In this document: piece by piece, positions 41,076 to 47,754 of the stretch
Layout of the letters: each line of letters begins with the position of its first letter
Position numbering within the stretch: the first letter of the stretch is position 1
Origin: Arthrobacter sp. SO5
GTDB taxonomy: Bacteria > Actinomycetota > Actinomycetes > Actinomycetales > Micrococcaceae
DNA length: 47,754 nucleotides
Assembly (NCBI RefSeq): GCF_020532805.1
Contig: NZ_MQTQ01000010.1
Coordinates: 1-47,754 of the forward strand
Reading direction: 5' to 3'
The notes under the pieces: model-generated
Seen by the model: the letters and a program-made list of their open reading frames with translations, nothing else
Database searches by the model: none
Told to the model about the DNA's origin: nothing
Position numbers and translations under genes: made by a program

Positions 41076-42698
41076 ATGATCGAATACCTAAGCTCGGCCG
41101 AGGGACTGAAGGTCGCTTCCAGTAAGCCAAGCAAGAGCCGACTTCGCCGCATATCGATCGCCGTAGTGCTGGCGGCAGGCGCGGCCGCGGCGATCGGCGG
41201 CACGGCACAAGCCGCCCCCGAACCCGCCAAGCCAGGCTACACGGCGGGCGCTCCCGGCAGCGGCGACGAATACTTCCCCTACGCCGGAAACGGAGGGTAC
41301 GACGTCCTGCACTACGATCTCGCCCTCCGCTACGCTCCGCCGGCAGATCCCGCGGTGCTCGAAGGGCACCTCGACGGCGTCGCGACCGTCACCCTCCGCG
41401 CGACGCAGGACTTGCAGTCGCTCAACTTTGACCTGCGGGGCCTCGACGTCACGTCGGTCAAGGTCGACGGCAAGGCCGCTAACCACGGGAAGTCGCAGGG
41501 CAAGGACAGCGCCGAGTGGACGCAGCAGCAGGACGACGCGAACCGCATCTGGGAACTCACCATCGGGCTGCAGCCGAAGCTGAAGGCCGGCCAGACGACG
41601 ACCCTCGTCATCGAGTACGGCGGGAGTACCGGCCGGCCGCTTGACACGACCGGGGCCCTGTACGGGTGGGTCACCACCGCGGACGGCTCGATGGTCGTCA
41701 ACGAGCCCGAGGGCGCGGCCACCTGGTACCCCGTGAACGATGACCCCGAGGACAAGGCAACGTATACGTTCCACATCACGGTGCCGGCTGGGAAGACGGC
41801 GGTGGCGAACGGTCTGCCCGTCGGCCGGCCCGACAAGAAGGCCGGGTGGACGACGTGGACGTGGAAGGCCTCGGACCCGATGGCAAGCTACCTGTCGACG
41901 GCGAGCGTGGGTGACTTTGCCCTGTCGAACGACGCCGGTCCGGGCGGGCTGCCCATCATCAACGCGATCGACTCGGGCGTGACGGGCGCAGCCCTGGCGG
42001 AGACGAAGGCGTCCCTCGCGCTGCAGCCGAAGATGATCAGCTTCCTGGCGGGCCAGTTCGGGCGGTACCCGTTCGAGTCGTTCGGCGCGATTGTCGACGA
42101 CGACACGGTGGACTATGCGCTGGAGACGCAGACGCGGCCGGTCTACTCGGAGGTCGCGGACGAATACACGGTGGTGCACGAACTGGGACACCAATGGTTC
42201 GGCAACGCCGTGAGCCCGGCTGACTGGAAGGACATCTGGCTGAACGAAGGGTGGGCTACGTACGTCGAGTGGCTGTGGGCCGAACAGCAGGGGAAGGCGA
42301 CGATGCCGGACCAGTTCGCGGACGCGGTGGCGTACCTCGATGCTGAGAACCGCTGGGCGCTGAACATTGCCGACCCGGGCCGCGACAACCTGTTCGCGGC
42401 TCAGGTCTACGTCCGGGGAGCGGCTGCCCTTTACGCGTTGCGTGCAAAGATCGGCGACAAGGCATTCCTCGCGGGCGCCCGGCTGTGGTTGACCCGGTAC
42501 AACGACTCGACGGCGAACACGAAGGACTTCGAGGCCGTGATGGAAAAGGCCTCGGGTCAGCAACTCGGCGCGTTCTTCGACGACTGGCTGCGTCAGGGCG
42601 ACCGCCCGGCGATGCCTCGGCTCGCAGCCCAGCAGACCCATGTGGCGCCTGGAACAGACCGGCAAGCGGGCCACTACAACTTCTCGAGGAGTAGGTAG
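41076..42698 (+). CDS. M1-family metallopeptidase, secreted
   Basis: A 540-residue zinc aminopeptidase. The N-terminus has a charged start followed by a hydrophobic signal segment ending T-A-Q-A-A. The first 250 residues are the beta-domain typical of M1 enzymes. The zinc site is H368-E369-x-x-H372 with E391 after an 18-residue gap. The classic G-A-M-E-N substrate motif is not evident; the matching place reads V-D-Y-A-L-E-T, so exopeptidase specificity may differ. AAAGGACC is before the ATG. Confidence 0.85.
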   Translation: MIEYLSSAEGLKVASSKPSKSRLRRISIAVVLAAGAAAAIGGTAQAAPEPAKPGYTAGAPGSGDEYFPYAGNGGYDVLHYDLALRYAPPADPAVLEGHLDGVATVTLRATQDLQSLNFDLRGLDVTSVKVDGKAANHGKSQGKDSAEWTQQQDDANRIWELTIGLQPKLKAGQTTTLVIEYGGSTGRPLDTTGALYGWVTTADGSMVVNEPEGAATWYPVNDDPEDKATYTFHITVPAGKTAVANGLPVGRPDKKAGWTTWTWKASDPMASYLSTASVGDFALSNDAGPGGLPIINAIDSGVTGAALAETKASLALQPKMISFLAGQFGRYPFESFGAIVDDDTVDYALETQTRPVYSEVADEYTVVHELGHQWFGNAVSPADWKDIWLNEGWATYVEWLWAEQQGKATMPDQFADAVAYLDAENRWALNIADPGRDNLFAAQVYVRGAAALYALRAKIGDKAFLAGARLWLTRYNDSTANTKDFEAVMEKASGQQLGAFFDDWLRQGDRPAMPRLAAQQTHVAPGTDRQAGHYNFSRSR

Positions 42699-42745
42699 CT
42701 CGCAACGAAGGGTTCAGCGCCAAGTCTGCGGGGCGCGGTCGCTGG

Positions 42746-42751
42746 TAGGGT
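42746..42751 (+). promoter_or_regulatory. -10 element of leaderless AAA ATPase gene
   Basis: TAGGGT, then CTGCGC, then the ATG at 42758; no ribosome site is present. Confidence 0.6.
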
Positions 42752-42757
42752 CTGCGC

Positions 42758-44179
42758 ATGGATGAAAATTTGGGGAAGTTCATCGACAATTTCACACAGC
42801 TTGTGCAGCTGGCACAGAGCGGGCAGCCCCGGGTGCCGGCGGGAGCGCAACTGCTGGCCACGCTCACGGAGCATTTGGGCGTGCCGGCTGAGTCGGTCTC
42901 CGTGGTGGTGGAGGAAATTCCGCCACACCGGTTCGTGGATGCGGACATCCAGCTGGCCGAGCTGGCGCGCGCTGACCCTGCGTTCCGGCTGGTGGGCATC
43001 GGCGGCGGCGACCAGCGCCACCACCATTCCCTGAGCGACATGCTGCAGCAGGCGCAGCTCTTCCCCCAGTTCCCGCTCTCCCAGCCCGACTACACCAACC
43101 TCGCGGTGGGTCCGGACGAGCAGCGGCAGGCCGTGGCGCTGGGACTGTGGCTGTTCAGGCACGGCGGGTTACCGATCGCTGTGTTGCAGCGGGACGCCAA
43201 CCCGCGGTACGGCCGGCAGACGGCGTCGCTCGAGGTCCTGGCCAGCGAGACCGGGACTGCTGCGGGCTTCCTGGCCGACTTCCGCCGTCGGATGCAGCAC
43301 CGGAGCGTCCTGAAGGGGCAGGTTATTTCCCTGGTCATGGGCGATTACGGCCCCAGCGCGGCCGGCGTGACCTTCCACGCCCGGCCCGTCCTGGCCACGT
43401 CCGAGGTCATCCTGCCCGACGGCCTGCTGCAGAAGGTCTCCGATCACGCCCTGGGAATCGCCGAGCACCGCGACACGCTCACCCGGTACGGGCAGCATCT
43501 CAAGCGCGGCATCCTGCTGTACGGCCGGCCTGGCACCGGCAAGACCCACACGGTGCGGTATTTGCTGAGCCGGAGTGAGGGTGCCACGGCCATCCTGCTG
43601 TCCGGCGGATCGCTTGCCCGGATCTCGGAGGCGGCCACCATGGCGAGGGCGCTGCAGCCCTCGATTGTCGTTCTGGAGGACTGCGACCTCATCGCCGAGG
43701 ACCGCAGCCTCGGGCACGGGCCTCAGCCACTACTGTTCGAGGTACTGGACGCGATGGACGGCCTGGCCAACGATGCCGATGTGGCGTTCGTCCTCACCAC
43801 CAACCGGGTGGACATGCTGGAGCGGGCCCTCGCGCAGCGTCCCGGGCGGGTGGACCTGGCCGTGGAAATCCCTTTGCCCGCGCAGGTCGAGCGCGTGGCG
43901 TTACTCAGGCTCTATTCCCGCGGGATTCCCTTCAGCACTGCCGCGATCGAGGAGGCCGCGGCCCGTACCGAGGGAACCGCGGCGTCGTTCGCCCGCGAGC
44001 TGATCCGCCGCGCCGTCGTCGCCGCCGCCCTGCACGGCGTCCCGGTCGCTGACGGCCATTTGCGTACGGCCGTGAATGCCCTGATGGCCGACGGCGAGGC
44101 GCTCACCCGGAGTTTGCTCGGCAGCGGGGCCGGCGGGGGTCAACTGGACGGGAACAGCGGCCGCTCAGGCGCTTTCTGA
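42758..44179 (+). CDS. AAA-family ATPase (Cdc48/FtsH-like core), unknown partner
   Basis: A 473-residue protein. The N-terminal ~230 residues have no recognised motif. The AAA module has Walker A G256-R-P-G-T-G-K-T263, Walker B I-V-V-L-E-D308-like, and the sensor-1 T-T-N (L-T-T-N-R-V-D), followed by an Arg finger (Q-R-P-G-R-V-D). No transmembrane helix or protease domain is present, so it is a cytosolic remodelling ATPase whose N-domain selects a client. A leaderless start is likely. Neighbours give no hint of the client. Confidence 0.78.
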   Translation: MDENLGKFIDNFTQLVQLAQSGQPRVPAGAQLLATLTEHLGVPAESVSVVVEEIPPHRFVDADIQLAELARADPAFRLVGIGGGDQRHHHSLSDMLQQAQLFPQFPLSQPDYTNLAVGPDEQRQAVALGLWLFRHGGLPIAVLQRDANPRYGRQTASLEVLASETGTAAGFLADFRRRMQHRSVLKGQVISLVMGDYGPSAAGVTFHARPVLATSEVILPDGLLQKVSDHALGIAEHRDTLTRYGQHLKRGILLYGRPGTGKTHTVRYLLSRSEGATAILLSGGSLARISEAATMARALQPSIVVLEDCDLIAEDRSLGHGPQPLLFEVLDAMDGLANDADVAFVLTTNRVDMLERALAQRPGRVDLAVEIPLPAQVERVALLRLYSRGIPFSTAAIEEAAARTEGTAASFARELIRRAVVAAALHGVPVADGHLRTAVNALMADGEALTRSLLGSGAGGGQLDGNSGRSGAF

Positions 44180-44511
44180 TTCGGCCCGGCGTTTGAGATT
44201 CGGGTACCGACGGCGCTGCATGACCACGTGTGGGGGTTCCACAACAACACGCTCAGAAGGGGCTGCAGCAACGTCGGCCGGAAAGACCAGAATCCGCTGA
44301 CGACCAACCGGGGGCGCCCGCCGGGCGCGTCCTTGAGCTCGAACCCCCATGGCGTGTCGTGGCAGTACCGCGCCCGCTCCCCGAGGTAAGTTCCCTGCGC
44401 CTCCTCGGGCGTCGCGCCGGTGCGCAGCAGACTCGGGCGCACCTGTGCGAGGTAGCCGAGGGTCACGCCGGCGGCTGCCGGCACCGTCCATTGAGGCACA
44501 CGGCGGTTCAT
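44165..44511 (-). pseudogene. Frameshifted remnant of a SRPBCC-type gene
   Basis: Reading from ATG 44511, one frame gives L-R-T-G-A-T-P-E-E-A-Q near the start and then L-V-V-S-G-F-W-S-F-R-P-T-L-L-Q-P-L-L-S-V-L-L-W. The family's usual end, V-E-P-P-H-V-V-M-Q-R-R-R followed by N-L-K-R-R-A-E, continues in a second frame to the stop at 44165. The central ligand-binding part is missing. A frameshift near 44240-44260 and an internal deletion explain this. Confidence 0.55.
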
Positions 44512-44657
44512 CGGGTTTCCACCTCAAGGCTCAGGTGTTGCCGGAAGAATGCCAGGATGCGCCGGCGCGCGTCCCGGGCCGAGGCCTCGTGATAGCCGGC
44601 GGCCGCCAGTTTGCGAGCAGCTTGTCGCCAAGCGTCAGGTCCGGTGCAGGCACAAGC
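44508..44657 (-). pseudogene. C-terminal remnant of a dienelactone-type hydrolase
   Basis: On the minus strand the frame reads A-G-Y-H-E-A-S-A-R-D-A-R-R-R-I-L-A-F-F-R-Q-H-L, a typical end of dienelactone hydrolases. Nothing upstream in the frame continues the enzyme. Its stop overlaps the ATG of the SRPBCC remnant by four bases, a trace of a once-coupled operon. Start coordinate is approximate. Confidence 0.45.
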
Positions 44658-44713
44658 CGCGGTGCGACTTGCACGGGAGCGGCTGGCCAGCCTTTATTGT
44701 CGGTGCCTCTTTA

Positions 44714-44719
44714 TAGGCT
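44714..44719 (+). promoter_or_regulatory. -10 element of leaderless DUF222/HNH gene
   Basis: TAGGCT, then GTGGGT, then the ATG at 44726; no ribosome site is present. Confidence 0.6.
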
Positions 44720-44725
44720 GTGGGT

Positions 44726-46363
44726 ATGGGCAACGGAGTGGCGTTGAGTGCGGAGATCGGTGAGGCGGCGGCGGCCGTCGCGGCGTCGGCTAACTCGCTG
44801 GCTGCCCTGGCTGACGGCGTCGGTGCTGGTGCTCATCGGGCTGATCCGGCTGATCCCCTGAGCGGCGCTGATCCGTTGCGGGATGTGGCGGATGCCTGTC
44901 TGGACGGTTTGGCGGAGGTGGCCCGGTTGGAGGCTCAGGCGGCGGCGTTGAAGGTCCGGCTCGCCGCGGAGTACGTGCAAGTGTCCCGGGCCCTCGCGCG
45001 GCCGGCGGCGTCTGTGCGGGACTGCACGGCGCAGGAGATGGCGACGGTCGCCGAGCTCGCCTGTGTGCTGACGGTCAGTGAACGCAGTGCCGGGGCGCTG
45101 CTGTGCGAGGCCCAGGCGTTGACGGCGGGCCTGCCGTTGACCCTGGCGGCGTTGCAGGCAGGTGGGATTTCGTGGCAGCACGCCCGGGTCATGGTTGATG
45201 AGACCGCGGATCTGGATCCGGCCGCAGCGGCGGCGCTGGAGGCGCACTTTTTGGACCCGGAGGCCCCGGACCCGGCCCGGGGCTGCCCGGCCGGAGAGCT
45301 CGTGCCGGGCAGGTTCCGGGCGAAGGCGCGGACCTGGCGGGAACGCCACCACCCGGTCAGCATCGAGGAACGCCACGTGAAATGCGCGGCGGACCGGCGG
45401 GTCGAGTACGCCCCGGACCGGGACGGCATGGCCTGGCTCTCCGCATACCTGCCCGCGGACACGGCCGCGGGGATCTGGGAACGGATCACCACCGGTGCCC
45501 GTGCCCTGCAGGGCCCGGACGAGACCCGGACCCTGACCCAGCTCCGCGCCGACGTCGCCGCGGGCTGGTACCTGAGCAGCAATCTTCCCGGCACCGGCAC
45601 CGGCACCGGCGGCGAGGCGGGCGGCGGAGCGCCCGGCACGGTCGCCGGGCTGTCCGGTCAGGTGCCGGTTCCACGGGCTCAGGTGCTGATCACCGTCCCG
45701 GTCATGTCGCTGCTCGGCGCCACGGACGAAGCGGCCATCCTGGACGGACACGGGCCGATCCCGCCCTCGATGGCGCGGCGGTTGGTCGCCGACGGCGCCG
45801 ACTCCTGCTACCGGGTCCTGGTCGACCCCCGGGACGGGGCGCCGCTGGAAATTGGCCGGACCAGCTACCGTCTCCCCAGAGCCCTGCGGCAATGGCTGCG
45901 GCTCCGCGACGGGAAGTGCCCGTTTCCGGGCTGTAACAACCCGTCCCTGGACAACGACGCGGACCACCTGCTGGCCTGGGCCGACGGCGGCACCACCGGA
46001 ATCACCAACCTGGGCCAGCCCTGCCGCAAACACCACCGCCTCAAACACAGCAGCGCCTGGACGCCCACCGCGGCGAGCAAAGACAACCCGCCGGGCTGGA
46101 TTTCACCCTCCGGCCGGGAGTACCCCAGCGAACACCAGGACTGGGAACCACCGCAGTGGCCCCCGGAGATTTGGACCCGATACACGTTACTCGGCTCCGG
46201 CCCGCGCCCGGATGAAGAACCCGATCCGGGACTGGACCTGGGCCTTCCACACGACGAGGCCCCGGACGGGTGCCCGCCACCGGACCCCGGCCCGAATCCC
46301 ACCGAAGCTCTGCCCGAGGATCCCTTTCCCGAATGGCACCGCCCTCTGCTCCAGCGTGCCTAA
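44726..46363 (+). CDS. DUF222 domain and HNH endonuclease-signature protein (13E12 family)
   Basis: A 545-residue protein. The first ~350 residues form DUF222 (A-R-L-E-A-Q-like helical start, G-x-I-S-W-Q-H-A-R-V-M-V-D). The HNH motif is at C-P-F-P-G-C-N-N, D-A-D-H-L-L-A-W and N-L-G-Q-P-C-R-K-H-H, which would hold a zinc or metal centre. The tail is Pro/Asp/Glu-rich. Such genes are numerous in actinobacteria and the role is unclear; a mobile origin is often supposed. A leaderless start at 44726 is likely; a GTG at 44720 is the alternative. Confidence 0.85.
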   Translation: MGNGVALSAEIGEAAAAVAASANSLAALADGVGAGAHRADPADPLSGADPLRDVADACLDGLAEVARLEAQAAALKVRLAAEYVQVSRALARPAASVRDCTAQEMATVAELACVLTVSERSAGALLCEAQALTAGLPLTLAALQAGGISWQHARVMVDETADLDPAAAAALEAHFLDPEAPDPARGCPAGELVPGRFRAKARTWRERHHPVSIEERHVKCAADRRVEYAPDRDGMAWLSAYLPADTAAGIWERITTGARALQGPDETRTLTQLRADVAAGWYLSSNLPGTGTGTGGEAGGGAPGTVAGLSGQVPVPRAQVLITVPVMSLLGATDEAAILDGHGPIPPSMARRLVADGADSCYRVLVDPRDGAPLEIGRTSYRLPRALRQWLRLRDGKCPFPGCNNPSLDNDADHLLAWADGGTTGITNLGQPCRKHHRLKHSSAWTPTAASKDNPPGWISPSGREYPSEHQDWEPPQWPPEIWTRYTLLGSGPRPDEEPDPGLDLGLPHDEAPDGCPPPDPGPNPTEALPEDPFPEWHRPLLQRA

Positions 46364-46394
46364 TGGCACTCCCGGGAACTCTCGCGCAGTGCCA
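46364..46394 (+). terminator. Weak stem-loop after the DUF222/HNH gene
   Basis: TGGCACT and AGTGCCA pair over seven bases around a 17-base G/C-rich loop immediately after the stop codon. No T run follows, so its activity is uncertain. Confidence 0.35.
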
Positions 46395-46445
46395 GCATGA
46401 CCTCAGTGCAACGCCTTGGACTCGTTGAAGCGAAGTGGAGGACAC

Positions 46446-46585
46446 ATGGCCGACGGCGGGAACTTCAGGATCGTGGTGGGGGTGGACGGTTCGCCGCAGT
46501 CCTGGCAGCCCTGGACTGGGCCGTCGAAGAAGCCAAACTCCGTGGCGGCCAGTTGCTGGCGCTTGCGGATCCCACGGAGCACGTG
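46446..46585 (+). pseudogene. Truncated, frameshifted universal stress protein gene
   Basis: ATG 46446 follows GGAGG and encodes F-R-I-V-V-G-V-D-G-S-P-Q-S, the start of UspA proteins. The next piece, A-A-L-D-W-A-V-E-E-A-K-L-R-G-G-Q-L-L-A-L, lies in a different frame, consistent with a one-base loss near 46500. The remaining two thirds of the gene are absent. The glyoxalase gene starts just after it. Confidence 0.65.
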
Positions 46586-46588
46586 GGC

Positions 46589-46594
46589 TATCGT
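46589..46594 (+). promoter_or_regulatory. -10 element of leaderless glyoxalase-like gene
   Basis: TATCGT, then GGTGCC, then the ATG at 46601; no ribosome site is present. The hexamer lies at the end of the stress-protein remnant. Confidence 0.55.
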
Positions 46595-46600
46595 GGTGCC

Positions 46601-46993
46601 ATGCCCAGCCAATTAGCCACTATTGCCATCGACGCGATCGAACCGAAGCTGGTGGCCGACTTCTGGTGCGCCGTCCTCGGCTGGCAGGTCGTCGAAGTGG
46701 ACACGGGCATCATCAGCATCGCGCCGCAGGACAGAACCCTGCCCTCGATCGATGTGATCGCGGTCCCGGAGGGCAAAACTGTCAAGAACCGGCTGCACTT
46801 CGACCTGCGGGCCGACGGCGTGTCCACTGCCGAGGAGCTCGAGCGCCTGCTCGACCTCGGTGCGCAGCGCACGGACGTGGGCCAGGGTCCGGACGTCAGC
46901 TGGGTGGTGCTGGCTGATCCCGAGGGCAACGAGTTCTGCCTGCTGTCCCGCTCCGTCCAGGATGTCGAGCAGGACGAAACCGTGCCGGAATAA
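46601..46993 (+). CDS. Glyoxalase/bleomycin-resistance-fold (VOC) protein
   Basis: A 130-residue protein of the vicinal oxygen chelate fold in the Glyoxalase_6-like subgroup: I-A-I-D-A-I-E-P-K-L-V-A-D-F-W-C-A-V-L-G-W, N-R-L-H-F-D-L-R-A, and V-L-A-D-P-E-G-N-E-F-C-L-L. Such proteins bind a metal or ligand in paired beta-alpha-beta units; many have no known substrate. An upstream in-frame start would read through the stress-protein remnant and is rejected. A TATCGT hexamer six bases before the ATG suggests a leaderless mRNA. Confidence 0.78.
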   Translation: MPSQLATIAIDAIEPKLVADFWCAVLGWQVVEVDTGIISIAPQDRTLPSIDVIAVPEGKTVKNRLHFDLRADGVSTAEELERLLDLGAQRTDVGQGPDVSWVVLADPEGNEFCLLSRSVQDVEQDETVPE

Positions 46994-47043
46994 CCGGTTC
47001 AGCAGTTAGCGGCCTCCCAACGAACCGATGAAGGGAACAGTCC

Positions 47044-47754
47044 GTGGCACGCATCTTCATCACCGGCTCCGCCGCCGGGCTGGGCCTCGGCGCAGCCCGC
47101 GCCCTGCTCGATGACGGACACGACGTCGTCCTGCACGCCCGCACGCCCGGACGCGCCGGCGCCCTCGCCGAGGTGGCCGGTGAGGTAGCCGCCGGGGCGG
47201 CCGGCGTCGTCGTCGGCGATCTCAGCAGCGCGGCCGACACGCGCTCGGTCGCCGAACAAGTGAACAGCATCGGCCGCATGGACGCCGTCATCCACAATGC
47301 CGGCACGTATCTGGAGCCAACCCGCGGCACCACGCCCGAGGGCCACGCCCGGACGCTGGCAGTGAACACTCTGGCGCCCTACGTGCTCACGGCACTCCTT
47401 GACCGGCCGGACCGCCTGATCTTTCTCAGCAGCGGCCTCCACCGAATCAGCGGCGGCTCACTTGAGGACATCGACTGGTCCGAGCGGCGCTGGAATGCCG
47501 GCCAGGCCTACGCCGAGAGCAAGCTGTACGTCACCACGCTGGCCCTGGCGGCGGCACGCCGCTGGCCCTCGGTGCTGAGCAACGCCGTCGACCCCGGCTG
47601 GGTCCCCACCAGGATGGGTGGCCCGGGAGCGCCGGATGACCTGGAGCTGGGGCACCTCACCCAGACCTGGCTGGCCACCAGCAACGATCCGGCGTCCCTC
47701 ACCAGCGGCGGGTACTGGCACCACCGGAAACTGCGCGCCCCCGCCCCGGAAGCC
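47044..47754 (+). CDS. Short-chain dehydrogenase/reductase, 3' end outside the window
   Basis: At least 237 codons, open to the window end. The Rossmann motif is T-G-S-A-A-G-L-G near the N-terminus, the N-A-G motif lies near 87-89, and the catalytic set is S129/S130 with Y156-A-E-S-K160. The later P-G-W-V-P-T is the usual SDR C-terminal cofactor motif. It reduces or oxidises an unknown substrate with NAD(P)H. The GTG at 47044 is preceded by GAAGGGAAC. Confidence 0.82.
   Translation, partial: MARIFITGSAAGLGLGAARALLDDGHDVVLHARTPGRAGALAEVAGEVAAGAAGVVVGDLSSAADTRSVAEQVNSIGRMDAVIHNAGTYLEPTRGTTPEGHARTLAVNTLAPYVLTALLDRPDRLIFLSSGLHRISGGSLEDIDWSERRWNAGQAYAESKLYVTTLALAAARRWPSVLSNAVDPGWVPTRMGGPGAPDDLELGHLTQTWLATSNDPASLTSGGYWHHRKLRAPAPEA

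Noticed and set aside
46397..46600. A longer glyoxalase-like protein starting at 46397
   Set aside because: The first 68 codons read through the stress-protein remnant, partly in the wrong frame; the conserved domain begins at 46601.
1..47754. tRNA, rRNA, insertion sequence and prophage genes
   Set aside because: Looked for on both strands; no cloverleaf, rRNA block, transposase or phage structural gene was recognised by eye.

Overview
The window looks like chromosomal DNA of a high-GC actinobacterium, most likely an Arthrobacter/Pseudarthrobacter-type member of the Micrococcaceae. Pointers are the mycothiol-linked enzymes (mycoredoxin, mycothiol-dependent formaldehyde dehydrogenase), a DUF222/HNH protein, DUF5129, DUF1918 and DUF6325 proteins, strong G/C third positions, and many genes without a Shine-Dalgarno sequence. 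No rRNA, tRNA, insertion sequence, prophage or CRISPR array was recognised. Species-level placement is inference.

Layout. 1-2.4 kb: mycoredoxin, S-(hydroxymethyl)mycothiol dehydrogenase and a metallo-beta-lactamase-fold hydrolase, a compact thiol/formaldehyde module. 2.4-4.6 kb: lipoate-ligase-like protein divergent from a DUF2177 membrane protein, then a DUF6325 gene and an arginine/aspartate-rich 44-residue gene. 4.5-9.6 kb: small metabolic and stress genes (thioesterase, DUF427, endonuclease/exonuclease/phosphatase, SRPBCC, YCII) and an ArsR/SRPBCC-TIGR03086 operon with a clear operator, divergent from a SulP transporter. 11.4-15.5 kb: DUF5129, DUF1918, a class-A-beta-lactamase-like serine hydrolase, an XRE regulator and a reductase. 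15.6-18.8 kb: a four-gene operon of PAP2 phosphatase, DedA transporter, response regulator and histidine kinase, readable as lipid-carrier recycling under two-component control. 19-20 kb: an NlpC/P60 hydrolase behind a probable cyclic di-AMP (ydaO-type) riboswitch.

20-28.4 kb: AlkD-like repair protein, lipoprotein, orphan histidine-kinase ATPase domain, L,D-transpeptidase-like wall protein, dienelactone hydrolase, NERD protein, a scar carrying two broken gene tails, an unrecognised coiled-coil/membrane pair, and a heliorhodopsin. 28.4-32.2 kb: gamma-glutamyltransferase and a pRiA4b ORF-3-like protein. 32.3-40.3 kb: a beta-glucoside locus (LacI regulator, GH1 beta-glucosidase, two ABC permeases, binding lipoprotein) divergent from a secreted beta-helix protein, with LacI-type palindromes between them. 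40.4-47.8 kb: small membrane protein, M1 aminopeptidase, AAA ATPase, a patch of decayed genes, the DUF222/HNH protein, a broken universal stress gene, a glyoxalase-like protein and an SDR cut by the window end.

Three patterns cut across genes. (1) At least eight genes have a TANNNT hexamer placed exactly six bases before the start codon and no ribosome site, the architecture of leaderless mRNAs. (2) Three places (about 25.8-26.3, 44.2-44.7 and 46.4-46.6 kb) hold truncated or frameshifted remnants. (3) The GH1/ABC operon and the secreted beta-helix gene share the motif GGGAGCGCTCCC or close variants in their divergent control region. The best candidates for unusual biology are the heliorhodopsin beside an unknown two-gene operon, the PAP2-DedA-two-component operon, and the leaderless set.
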